Assembly (NCBI GenBank): GCA_023443985.1
Contig: JAEZSJ010000380.1
Coordinates: forward strand, 1-11,076
Direction of reading: 5' to 3'
DNA from: Verrucomicrobiota bacterium
Lineage (GTDB): Bacteria > Verrucomicrobiota > Verrucomicrobiia > Opitutales > Opitutaceae
Length of the DNA stretch: 11,076 nucleotides
Positions 1 to 7,135 of the stretch are shown piece by piece (the first letter of the stretch is position 1; the number at the start of each line of letters is the position of its first letter). The position numbers and the translations under genes were made by a program. The notes beneath the pieces are model-generated. The model was not told where the DNA came from, did not search any database, and was given only the letters and a program-made list of their open reading frames with translations.

Positions 1-204
1 CTCGCGTGCAGCCGTCGCGAACCCCAGCTCCGCCGCGTGTTGGGCCGCGGCAAGCTCCAGCACCAGGTCGGACGGCTCCTGCTCCGCCGGATCGATCGTC
101 ACCACCAACGGAGCCGGCCCCAACGCCGGGTTCTGCGCGTGGAGCCCGCCCGCGACCGCCACTGCGGCCAGGCAACACCGGATCGATAGGGCAATGCGTC
201 GCAT
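1..204 (-). CDS. Exported protein of unknown function, N-terminal 68 residues only (cut by window edge)
   Basis: Read leftward from an ATG at 204, the frame stays open for 68 codons to the window edge, so the gene is partial. The product starts with a classic signal peptide: basic MRR, a hydrophobic core (about residues 4-20), then L-H-A before Q24, a plausible signal peptidase I site. The Cys pair at residues 10-11 is not a lipobox. The mature part begins with a Pro/Ala stretch and then an Ala/Leu-rich helical segment (about residues 46-68) ending in E-L-G-F-A-T-A-A-R-E. That resembles the first helix of a TPR-type repeat, but too little is visible to assign a family. An in-frame ATG at 213 would add three residues. 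The gene is divergent from the LytS-type kinase. The signal peptide is well supported; the function is unknown. Confidence 0.75.
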   Translation of the reverse strand, partial: MRRIALSIRCCLAAVAVAGGLHAQNPALGPAPLVVTIDPAEQEPSDLVLELAAAQHAAELGFATAARE

Positions 205-340
205 CGCGATCATCGGCCCGACGATGCCGCCCGGGCTCCCCGAGGCAAGAACAGCGACACCCGCGCACGGCCGCCGTCCCGTCGCCCGCGCCGCCCGTCT
301 TGAGTTCCTGGCGCCCGCCCGTCTACCCTCGCCGCCGTCC
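205..340. other. Divergent intergenic region between exported-protein gene and lytS-type kinase gene
   Basis: This 136-nt GC-rich stretch must hold both outward promoters. The rightward one is listed separately. For the leftward gene only a weak -35-like TTGCCT (complement of 242-247) can be suggested, with no convincing -10. No Shine-Dalgarno sequence stands out for either gene. Confidence 0.5.
300..329 (+). promoter_or_regulatory. Putative sigma-70-type promoter of the LytS-type kinase gene
   Basis: TTGAGT at 300-305 and TACCCT at 324-329 are 18 nt apart. The -10 ends only 11 nt before the ATG at 341. Transcription starting at the usual distance would leave a leader of about 4-6 nt, so the mRNA may be nearly leaderless. 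This fits the absence of a Shine-Dalgarno sequence. The call rests on motif resemblance only. Confidence 0.45.
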
Positions 341-1483
341 ATGCGCCTCCGCCCCTCCCTCCGGCCCCTCGTCGCGACCACCCTCAGCCATCCCGCGCGA
401 CGACGCTGGCTCGGTACCCGCCTGTATTGGATCTGTCAGTTCACAGGCTGGGCACTGGTGGCCGGTCTGTTCCTGCTGGCCAACATCGCCGCGGACCGGC
501 CGCACCGCTGGGTGGTGCCGGTTTTCATGTTCAGCGGCGGCCTGGTGTGCACCCATCTGCTGCGCGTCCTGATCCTGCACCGGCGCCACCAGGTGCGTTC
601 ATGGACGGGGTTCCTGCTCCCGCTCCTCCCCTGGACTCTCGCCTGCGGGATGGCGCTGACCGGCATCCTCCACCTCGCCGCCCTGGGTTTCGCGCCCGAG
701 ATGATCGCGGGCGAGCGCCTTCCCCTGCCGCTGGCCTACTGGCTCCCCGTGTGCGAGACCTCGGTGCTCCTGCTCGGCTGGACCGGGCTGTATCTGGGCA
801 TCGCCTACTTCCGCGGTTATCAGAAGGCCGAGACGGAACGGCAAACCCTCGCCGGCGCGGTGCAGGAGGCGGAGTTGCGCCTGCTCAAGAGCCAGATCGA
901 CCCGCACTTCCTGTTCAACAGCCTCAACACCCTGCGCTCGCTGATCACGCGCGATCCGCGCCAGGCGCGCGATGCCATCACCCTGATCGCCGACCTGCTC
1001 CGCGCATCGCTCACGACCAACAACCGGCCGCTGATCCAGTTGGCCGAGGAGCTCGAGGTGGTCCGCAGCTACCTCACCCTGGAACAGCTCCGTTTCGAGG
1101 AACGCCTGTCGGTGCGCTGGTCCGTCGCACCGGAGACGCTCCCCTGCACGCTTCCCCCCTCCGCGCTCCAGACGCTGGTGGAGAACGCGGTCAAACACGG
1201 CATCGCCCCGCGCACCGAGGGGGGCGAGGTCGCGGTCGCCGCCGAGCTGCTCGATGGCGCCCTGCGTCTCACCGTCACCAACCCCGGCCGGCTGGACGCG
1301 CCCCGCGGGGAATCGACCCGTATCGGCCTGTCGAACACCCGCGGACGCCTCCGCCACCTCTGCGGAGGCGAAGCCCGCCTCGTGCTCGAGCAACGTGCAC
1401 CCGACCAGGTCGCCGCGGTGCTCACGATCCCGCCCGCCACGCCCGTCCCGCTGGAGCCCTCCGCCGCGCCCGCGACCCGCTGA
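341..1483 (+). CDS. LytS/YehU-type membrane sensor histidine kinase
   Basis: Inner-membrane sensor kinase of the LytS/YehU class (His_kinase domain followed by HATPase), 380 residues from the ATG at 341. The N-terminal half has about four hydrophobic segments (near residues 30-50, 58-79, 90-113 and 135-157). A short helix follows, then the phospho-acceptor motif Q-I-D-P-H-F-L-F-N-S-L-N with His189. The ATP-binding N-box V-E-N-A-V-K-H-G is at 280-287 and the glycine-rich G-L-S-N-T-R-G-R-L at 329-337. An upstream in-frame ATG at 194 was not chosen because it would overlap the start and signal peptide of the divergent gene and lie upstream of the likely promoter. This class normally signals to a LytTR-domain DNA-binding regulator, often encoded next door; none lies between this gene and hemN. 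The input signal cannot be read from the sequence. Confidence 0.88.
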   Translation: MRLRPSLRPLVATTLSHPARRRWLGTRLYWICQFTGWALVAGLFLLANIAADRPHRWVVPVFMFSGGLVCTHLLRVLILHRRHQVRSWTGFLLPLLPWTLACGMALTGILHLAALGFAPEMIAGERLPLPLAYWLPVCETSVLLLGWTGLYLGIAYFRGYQKAETERQTLAGAVQEAELRLLKSQIDPHFLFNSLNTLRSLITRDPRQARDAITLIADLLRASLTTNNRPLIQLAEELEVVRSYLTLEQLRFEERLSVRWSVAPETLPCTLPPSALQTLVENAVKHGIAPRTEGGEVAVAAELLDGALRLTVTNPGRLDAPRGESTRIGLSNTRGRLRHLCGGEARLVLEQRAPDQVAAVLTIPPATPVPLEPSAAPATR

Positions 1484-1575
1484 AGGCGCCTCGATCCGCA
1501 GACCGGCCAGCCCCCCGGATTCACCCAACCACCGCCCGTCGCACCCCGGAGGCCGCCGGTCCGGCGCAAAACCGC

Positions 1576-1605
1576 TTGGCGCGTCCCGCCGGGCTCGCGT
1601 AGGTT
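1576..1605 (+). promoter_or_regulatory. Putative promoter of hemN
   Basis: TTGGCG at 1576-1581 and TAGGTT at 1600-1605 are separated by 18 nt, inside the 174-nt gap between the kinase gene and hemN. The expected transcription start near 1612 gives a leader of about 46 nt. No strong Shine-Dalgarno sequence precedes the ATG. The call is by motif resemblance only. Confidence 0.4.
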
Positions 1606-1657
1606 GCGCGCCCGGCGCCGCTACCCGCCCGCCACCGTTCACTCACGCTCACCCGCG

Positions 1658-3028
1658 ATGCCCGCACTCACCGTCAATCTCGACCTCGTCCGCAAGTACG
1701 CCAAACCCGGCCCGCGGTACACCTCGTACCCCACCGCGCCCCAGTTCACGGACACCTTCGACCGCGATCGTCTCGCCCGCGAACTCGACGCCCACAACCG
1801 CTCCGACCGCCCGCTCTCGCTCTACCTCCACATCCCGTTCTGCGAGACGCTCTGCTGGTTCTGCGGCTGCACCCAGATCACCACCCACGACCACGGCAGA
1901 TCCGGCCCCTACCTCGAGCGGCTCATCCGCGAGATCGAGCTCGCCGCCGCCCCGCTCAACCCCGCCCGCCGCGTCGTGCAGCTGCATTTCGGCGGCGGCA
2001 CCCCCAACTTCCTCTCGCCCGACGAGATCCGCCGCCTCGGCGCCGTCCTGCGCTCGCGCTTCACGTTCTCGCCCGACGCCGAGATCGGGGTCGAGTTCGA
2101 CCCGCGCCGGCTCACCCGCGACCACGTGGCCGCCTTCCGCGAACTCGGCGGCAACCGGGCGTCCCTCGGTATCCAGGATTTCGATCCGAAGGTGCAGGAG
2201 GCCGTCCACCGCATCCAGCCCGAGCCCGTCGTTCGCCAGGCGATCGCGTGGCTGCGCGAGACCGGCTTCGAGTCGCTCAACCTCGACCTCATCTACGGCC
2301 TGCCCTACCAGACCCCGGCCTCGTTCGCCGACACCCTCGAGCGGGCCGTCGCCCTCGGCGGCGACCGGTTCGCAATTTTCAACTACGCCCACGTCCCCTG
2401 GCTGCGACCCGGCCAGAAGGTCATCCCCGAGTCCGCCCTCCCCTCGCCCGAGCAGAAGCTCCAGATCCTCAAGGCCACCGTCGAGACGCTCACCGCGCGC
2501 GACTGGGCCTACATCGGCATGGACCACTTCGCCCGCACGACCGACGAACTGGCCGTCGCCCAGGCCGCCGGCACCCTCCAGCGCAACTTCCAGGGCTACA
2601 GCACCCGCGGCGGCGCCGACATCCTCGCCTTCGGCATGTCGGCGATCTCCCAGACCGACACCCACTACCGCCAGAACCTGAAGGTGCTGCCCCACTACTA
2701 CGCCGCCGTCGACCGCGGTGAGGCGCCCGTCGCCAAGGCCTTCTTCCTCAGCGACGACGACCGCATCCGCCGCGAGGTCATCATGCGCCTCATGTGCGAC
2801 CTAAGGCTTGAGTACGCGCCGCTCTCCGCGCGCCTCGGCATCGACTTCCCGCAGTACTTCGCCACCGCCCTCGCCTCGCTCGCCGAGGCCGAGGCCGACG
2901 GCCTGGTCGAGCGCCACCCCGACCGTCTCCAAGTCACGGATTCCGGGCGCCTCCTGATCCGCAACCTCGCGATGCCCTTCGACGCCTACCTGGCGAAGAA
3001 GCCCGCCCGTTTCTCGCAGACGGTGTAG
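1658..3028 (+). CDS. hemN: Oxygen-independent coproporphyrinogen III dehydrogenase (radical SAM)
   Basis: Converts coproporphyrinogen III to protoporphyrinogen IX by two radical-SAM oxidative decarboxylations, in the cytoplasm and without oxygen. The product is 456 residues, about the length of E. coli HemN. The cluster motif H-I-P-F-C-E-T-L-C-W-F-C-G-C gives Cys62, Cys66 and Cys69 for the 4Fe-4S cluster plus the HemN-typical Cys71. Y-T-S-Y-P-T-A-P-Q-F lies at 21-30 and the SAM-binding F-G-G-G-T-P at 111-116. Further on come N-L-D-L-I-Y-G-L-P and Y-I-G-M-D-H-F-A, both strongly HemN-like. These features mark a true HemN rather than the related heme chaperone HemW, which lacks Cys71. The ATG at 1658 was preferred over an in-frame TTG at 1604, which falls inside the likely -10 element. 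The gene directly precedes hemG, which catalyses the next step. Confidence 0.95.
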   Translation: MPALTVNLDLVRKYAKPGPRYTSYPTAPQFTDTFDRDRLARELDAHNRSDRPLSLYLHIPFCETLCWFCGCTQITTHDHGRSGPYLERLIREIELAAAPLNPARRVVQLHFGGGTPNFLSPDEIRRLGAVLRSRFTFSPDAEIGVEFDPRRLTRDHVAAFRELGGNRASLGIQDFDPKVQEAVHRIQPEPVVRQAIAWLRETGFESLNLDLIYGLPYQTPASFADTLERAVALGGDRFAIFNYAHVPWLRPGQKVIPESALPSPEQKLQILKATVETLTARDWAYIGMDHFARTTDELAVAQAAGTLQRNFQGYSTRGGADILAFGMSAISQTDTHYRQNLKVLPHYYAAVDRGEAPVAKAFFLSDDDRIRREVIMRLMCDLRLEYAPLSARLGIDFPQYFATALASLAEAEADGLVERHPDRLQVTDSGRLLIRNLAMPFDAYLAKKPARFSQTV

Positions 3029-3086
3029 CCGCCGCGAACCCCCACGGGCCTTGAGGCAGGGCGCCATGCCTGCACACTCGCCTTCA

Positions 3087-4436
3087 ATGACCAAACGCGT
3101 CGCCATCGTCGGCGCCGGCATCACCGGACTCACCGCGGCCAGCGAACTCGCCGCCGCCGGGCACGCCGTCACCGTCTTCGAGGCTTCCGACCGGGTGGGC
3201 GGCGCAATCCGCACCATCCAGCGCGACGGCTGGCTCGCCGAGGCGGGGCCGAACACCGCGCTGCTGCGCGACGCCTCGCTCGACCCGCTCCTCGAACGCG
3301 CGGGCCTCGGCTCCCGGCTCCAGATCGCCAATGCGGCCGCCGCCAAACGCTTCATCGTGCGCCACGCCCGGCCCATCGCCCTGCCCTCCGGCCCGCTCGG
3401 CGCGATCACGACCCCGATCTTCAATTTCCGCGGCAAGCTCCGCGTCCTCGCCGAACCGTTCATCCGGCAGAACCGCGACAATCCCGACGAGACCCTCGCC
3501 GCCTTCGCCCGCCGCCGGGTCGGTCAGGAGTTTTTGGATTACGCCGTCAATCCGTTCGTCGGCGGCGTCTACGCCTGCGCCCCGGAGGAGCTCTGCGTGC
3601 GCCACGCTCTTCCTCGCCTCTGGCGGCTCGAGCAGAACCACGGCTCGCTCGTCCGCGGCACCATCGCGCTGCTGCGCGCCAAGCGGAAATCCGGTGCGCG
3701 CACCCAGACCCGCCTCGTCTCCTTCGCCGGCGGTCTCGGAACGCTGCCACACGCCCTCGCCGCCGCGCTGGGCGCCGCCGTCCGTCTGCGCACGGAGCTC
3801 GTCGGCCTCGAACCAGGCGCCACGGGCTGGCGGCTCGCGACACGCCGCGACGGCACGGTCGCCACGGCGGAGTTCGATGCCGTGCTCCTCGCCTGCGGCG
3901 CCACCACGCTCGCACAGCTCGAGATCAACGACCGGCGGCCGCTCGCCGCCTTCGCGGCGCTGCCCTGGTCCGCGGTGACGAGCCTCGCGCTCGGCTTCCG
4001 CCGGGATGAGGTGGCGCACCCCCTCGACGGTTTCGGCATGCTCGTGCCGGCGAAGGAGAACCGGCGCATCCTCGGTGCGCTCTTTTCCTCCACGCTCTTC
4101 CCCGGCCGCGCGCCGGCGGGCCACGTGCTGCTCACCGTCTTCGTCGGCGGCCGCCAGCCTGAATACGCCGACCTGCCCGACGCCGCGCTCGACACCCTTG
4201 TGCTGGACGAGCTGCGCACGCTCGTCGGCGTGCGCGGCGAGCCGGTCTTCCGGCATTGCACCCGCGTGCCGCATGCGATTCCCAAATACACCGTGGCCTT
4301 CGGTGCGCTGGCGGCCGCCGCCGACGCCTTCGAACGCGAGCACCCCGGTCTGCTCATCGCCGGGAACTGCCGCACCGGCATCTCGTTGGCCGACTGCATG
4401 GCCGCCGGCCAGGCGGCGGCGCGGCGCCTCGCGTGA
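3087..4436 (+). CDS. hemG: FAD-dependent protoporphyrinogen oxidase (HemG/HemY type)
   Basis: Oxidises protoporphyrinogen IX to protoporphyrin IX, removing six electrons. The product is 449 residues and belongs to the FAD amine-oxidase-like fold. Visible features are the dinucleotide-binding G-A-G-I-T-G (residues 9-14), the acidic end of the second strand (F-E-A-S, Glu32), R-V-G-G-A-I-R-T (36-43), A-E-A-G-P-N-T, and the C-terminal FAD-closing segment G-L-L-I-A-G-N-C-R-T-G-I-S-L-A-D-C. This is the HemY/PPOX type, not the flavodoxin-like HemG of E. coli. Gram-positive relatives act on coproporphyrinogen instead, but the adjacent hemN, 58 nt upstream and probably co-transcribed, points to the protoporphyrin route. 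An alternative in-frame ATG at 3066 adds seven residues and has a GAGG/AGGG stretch just upstream, so the start is open. The start at 3087 gives the compact N-terminus usual for the family. Confidence 0.92.
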   Translation: MTKRVAIVGAGITGLTAASELAAAGHAVTVFEASDRVGGAIRTIQRDGWLAEAGPNTALLRDASLDPLLERAGLGSRLQIANAAAAKRFIVRHARPIALPSGPLGAITTPIFNFRGKLRVLAEPFIRQNRDNPDETLAAFARRRVGQEFLDYAVNPFVGGVYACAPEELCVRHALPRLWRLEQNHGSLVRGTIALLRAKRKSGARTQTRLVSFAGGLGTLPHALAAALGAAVRLRTELVGLEPGATGWRLATRRDGTVATAEFDAVLLACGATTLAQLEINDRRPLAAFAALPWSAVTSLALGFRRDEVAHPLDGFGMLVPAKENRRILGALFSSTLFPGRAPAGHVLLTVFVGGRQPEYADLPDAALDTLVLDELRTLVGVRGEPVFRHCTRVPHAIPKYTVAFGALAAAADAFEREHPGLLIAGNCRTGISLADCMAAGQAAARRLA

Positions 4437-4460
4437 GCTCCGCGCAACCGTCCCGCCCGC

Positions 4461-4727
4461 TCACCGCACCAGGTAGATCGCGCCGCTGAGCACGAGCGTG
4501 ATCATCACGAACACCGCCACCAGCAACCAGGCCTGGATCGCGCGGGCCACCGGGCGCTCCGCCTCGCGCACCTCGTCGTCCGCGGGCAGGTCGACGCCGT
4601 CGAGATAGGTCTCCTCGCTCCAGCCGGTGAACTCGTCCGCGCCGCAATGCGGACAGGCGGTCGCGCCGGCGGGCACCGTCTCGCCGCAGTTCGGACAATC
4701 GCCCGGGGGGCGGAACGCCGCGGTCAC
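4461..4727 (-). CDS. Small zinc-ribbon protein with C-terminal membrane anchor
   Basis: An 88-residue protein with an N-terminal zinc ribbon of two CxxC knuckles (C-P-N-C at 11-14 and C-P-H-C at 25-28). An acidic linker (about 31-62) follows, then one hydrophobic segment (about 66-87) that would anchor it in the membrane with the ribbon probably cytoplasmic. The GTG start at 4727 was chosen because GGGGAGG lies about 6 nt upstream of it, the best Shine-Dalgarno match in the window. The frame continues to an ATG at 4841, but the added Arg/Pro-rich residues look non-coding. It converges on hemG with a 24-nt gap. It resembles the many short zinc-ribbon membrane proteins of unknown role found across bacteria, and nothing here indicates a partner. 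Confidence 0.8.
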   Translation of the reverse strand: MTAAFRPPGDCPNCGETVPAGATACPHCGADEFTGWSEETYLDGVDLPADDEVREAERPVARAIQAWLLVAVFVMITLVLSGAIYLVR

Positions 4728-5046
4728 AGGAAGCCTCCCCTGATCGCCGGCCGGAGGGTGCGGGTGCTGGGCATGCCCGCAGCCTGCGAACAACCGCCGC
4801 CACCGCAAGCAGCCCGCACGGGCGCCGAGGGATGGAAACACGCTTGCGCCCGCGGAGCCCCCGACGTGAGCTGCCCCCAGTTCGGTACCCCGCGTTCCCC
4901 GCCGTGTTCAGCCGGGACTCCCGTTCCTCCACGCGCCCGCGGCCGGCCCGCCCAAGGCCGGCGCCACCGGAGGTGCGCGCCGCGGCCGCAAGTTCCGGTG
5001 CAACGTTTTCCTGTCACCACGGTCGCAGTCTCACCGACTCCGCGCC
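4728..5046. other. 319-nt divergent intergenic region without a supported gene
   Basis: The region lies between the zinc-ribbon gene (minus) and the hybrid kinase gene (plus). No open frame in it has coding character; the short ones are Arg/Pro-rich shadows. It holds a small inverted repeat (GCCGGC at 4942-4947 and 4957-4962, 9-nt loop). Ahead of the ATG at 5047, a TTTTCC at 5006-5011 could be a weak -35, but no good -10 follows. Confidence 0.5.
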
Positions 5047-7056
5047 ATGAACACCTCAGACCAGCCCCCCACCGCGGCGGCAGGCGTCCGCCGCCTCGAA
5101 GCCTTTCCTCCCGGTGAAACGCCGCCGCCCGGCAGGGGCGAACCGCCGGTGTGGCCGGCGGTCTGCGAGGTGGTGGACGAGCCGGTCCTCGCGCTCGATG
5201 CGAAGGACGGCCGGATCCTCGCGGCCAACGGCGCGGCGTGCCGTTTCTTCGGCCAGGAGCCCGGAGCGCTGCGGCGACAACGCCTCGCCGACCTGGGCGC
5301 AGGCGAGCCGGCCATCGAATCCGATTTAATATTACAATCCATCGCCCGCGCCCGGGCGCGGGGGCCGCAGTCGTTCGACTGGCGCGGGAGCGCGGGCGAC
5401 GGCGGTCTCCGGTCCATGCCCGCCACCTTGTGCGCCGCTCACGAGGGCTGTGCATACCTCGTCCTGCACGGCCCCCACCAGGGCCCGGGCGGCCGCACGG
5501 ACGCGAATCGGGACGAGGAACGCTTCCGGCTCCTGATCGGGCGGGCCCCCATCCTCGCGGTCCAGGGCCTCGGCGCGGACGGTCTGGTACACTACTGGAA
5601 CGAGGCGAGCGAACGCCTCTACGGCTACAGCGCCGCCGAGGCGCTCGGCCGGCCGCTGCTCTCCCTTATCGTGCCGGATTCGATACAGCCGGAGATGCGG
5701 ATCGCGCTCCACCAGATGGCCATGACGGGCCGGTCGCTCCCGCCGGCCGAGGTGCGGCTCCGCCGCAAGGATGGCCGCCCCGTCTCCGTCCTCTCGAGCG
5801 CGGTCGTCCTCCAGCCGCCGGGCGCCGCCCCGGAGATCTACCGGCTCGATTTCGACCTCAGTGAGCGCGAGCAGGCCGAGGCGGAACGGTTGGCGCTCGA
5901 GCGCCGGCTGCTCCACACGCAGAACCTCGAGACCATCGGCGCGCTCGCCGGCGGCGTGGCCCATGATTTCAACAACCTGCTCACCGGCGTGCTCGGCAAT
6001 CTCGAGCTCGCCGCGGGCGAGCTCGAGCCCGAGAGCGCCACGCGTCCCCTGCTGGACGACGCGATCGCCGCGACCCGCCTCGCCGGCTCCCTCACCCAGC
6101 AGCTGCTCGCCTACGCCGGCCACGCTCGACCGCAGCACCGCAGCGTGGACCTCAACACCATCGTCGAGGAACACGCGGCCGTGCTCGCAGTCGCCACCGC
6201 CGGCCGCGCCACCCTCCAGCTCGACCTCGCCAAGAACCTTCCGGCCGCCGAGGCCGATCCCGCCCACGTCGCCCAAATCCTCATCAACCTCGTCACCAAC
6301 GCCGCCGAAGCGATCACCAGCGGGGGCACGGTCGAGGTCCGCACCGGGTTCGTGGAGGAATGCCCCGCCGAACGCCTGGCCGAGAGCCGTCTCCTCGAAA
6401 AACCGGCGCCTCAGCCCTTTGTCTTCCTCGAGGTGGCGGACACCGGCTGCGGCATGTCGGCCGCGATGGCCAAGCGCGTCTTCGATCCGTTCTTCAGCAC
6501 CAAGTTCACCGGCCGCGGCCTCGGGCTGCCCGTGGTCTTCGGCATCGTGCGCGCCCATCGGGGTGCGCTGTTCATCGACAGCCAGCCGGGGCGCGGCTGC
6601 GTGGTGCGCGTGCTGCTGCCGCTCGCCCGCATCCCCTCCGCCGGCCCGCCGGAACCGGTCGAGGAAGGCGGGCTGAGCGGCACCCTGCTCGTCGTCGACG
6701 ACGAGGAGTCGATCCGGCGCATCGCACAACGCATGGGGCATCGGCTCGGGATCGACGTGCTCACGGCGATCGACGCCGATTCGGCCGGCGCCATCGCGCG
6801 GCTGCACGCCGGCGCCATCTCCTGCGCCCTGGTCGACTACATGATGCCCGCCATCAACGGCGTCGACTGCCTGCGGATGTTGCGCGAGGTCCAGCCGGGG
6901 CTCCCGGCGGTGCTCTGCAGCGGCTGCCTGCCACCGGAACTCGCCGATCACGCCGCGACCGGTTTCGATGCCGTGCTCCCGAAGCCGTTCAGCATCGAAC
7001 AGTTCGCCGAAGCGCTCCGTGCCGCCACGCGCCGCACGATGCCGGCGACGGAGTAG
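5047..7056 (+). CDS. Soluble PAS-PAS hybrid histidine kinase with C-terminal receiver domain
   Basis: A 669-residue hybrid sensor kinase with no signal peptide or membrane segment, so it probably senses a cytoplasmic cue. Domains in order: a degenerate PAS (about 35-140), a second PAS (about 157-275) containing Y-W-N-E-A-S-E-R-L-Y-G-Y, then HisKA with the H-box G-G-V-A-H-D-F-N-N (His306). The ATPase has an N-box I-N-L-V-T-N-A-A-E-A (Asn418), G1 D-T-G-C-G-M (465-470) and G2 G-R-G-L-G-L (489-494). The receiver (about 546-662) has the acidic pair Asp551/Asp552, phospho-acceptor Asp597 in V-D-Y-M-M-P, Ser625 and Lys646 in L-P-K-P-F. All catalytic residues are intact. The HDFNN class is often fused to a terminal receiver. 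No HPt or output regulator is encoded nearby, so the next relay step is unknown. Codons 94-96 are an unusual TTA-ATA-TTA run. Confidence 0.93.
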   Translation: MNTSDQPPTAAAGVRRLEAFPPGETPPPGRGEPPVWPAVCEVVDEPVLALDAKDGRILAANGAACRFFGQEPGALRRQRLADLGAGEPAIESDLILQSIARARARGPQSFDWRGSAGDGGLRSMPATLCAAHEGCAYLVLHGPHQGPGGRTDANRDEERFRLLIGRAPILAVQGLGADGLVHYWNEASERLYGYSAAEALGRPLLSLIVPDSIQPEMRIALHQMAMTGRSLPPAEVRLRRKDGRPVSVLSSAVVLQPPGAAPEIYRLDFDLSEREQAEAERLALERRLLHTQNLETIGALAGGVAHDFNNLLTGVLGNLELAAGELEPESATRPLLDDAIAATRLAGSLTQQLLAYAGHARPQHRSVDLNTIVEEHAAVLAVATAGRATLQLDLAKNLPAAEADPAHVAQILINLVTNAAEAITSGGTVEVRTGFVEECPAERLAESRLLEKPAPQPFVFLEVADTGCGMSAAMAKRVFDPFFSTKFTGRGLGLPVVFGIVRAHRGALFIDSQPGRGCVVRVLLPLARIPSAGPPEPVEEGGLSGTLLVVDDEESIRRIAQRMGHRLGIDVLTAIDADSAGAIARLHAGAISCALVDYMMPAINGVDCLRMLREVQPGLPAVLCSGCLPPELADHAATGFDAVLPKPFSIEQFAEALRAATRRTMPATE

Positions 7057-7099
7057 AACGCGGTGGCACCGGCGGAGTCGTGCGCGCGTGGGAGTTTCG

Positions 7100-7129
7100 T
7101 TGCCGCCGTGCCGGCCGGTCACGTACTCC
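7100..7129 (+). promoter_or_regulatory. Putative promoter of the DUF374 acyltransferase gene
   Basis: TTGCCG at 7100-7105 and TACTCC at 7124-7129 have an 18-nt spacer, the same geometry as the elements before the LytS-type kinase and hemN. The -10 ends 6 nt before the GTG start at 7136, so transcription would begin at or next to the start codon and the mRNA would be leaderless. The -10 itself matches the consensus poorly. Confidence 0.35.
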
Positions 7130-7135
7130 TAGCGC

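Noticed and set aside
194..340. In-frame upstream ATG (194) extending the LytS-type kinase by 49 residues
   Set aside because: It overlaps the start and signal peptide of the divergent gene, lies upstream of the probable promoter, and encodes Pro/Arg/Ala-rich residues unlike the family N-terminus.
1649..2695. 348-codon minus-strand frame opposite hemN
   Set aside because: The Gly/Glu/Val-rich translation is an antisense artefact of the codon bias; hemN has all its cluster cysteines.
2800..2814. Short run of less common codons (CTA AGG CTT) in hemN
   Set aside because: Only three codons, inside a well-conserved HemN segment and without further AT-rich context; probably chance.
3084..4343. 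419-codon open frame on the minus strand opposite hemG
   Set aside because: Same reason: low-complexity Gly/Glu/Arg composition and no motifs, while the plus strand encodes clear FAD-binding motifs.
4728..4841. Extension of the zinc-ribbon protein to an ATG at 4841
   Set aside because: The strong GGGGAGG ribosome-binding site fits the GTG at 4727, and the extra residues are Arg/Pro-rich without conserved features.
5332..7122. 596-codon open frame on the minus strand opposite the hybrid kinase
   Set aside because: It mirrors a gene with intact kinase and receiver motifs. Its own translation is Gly/Arg/Glu/His-rich with no recognisable domain, as expected for antisense frames in GC-rich DNA.
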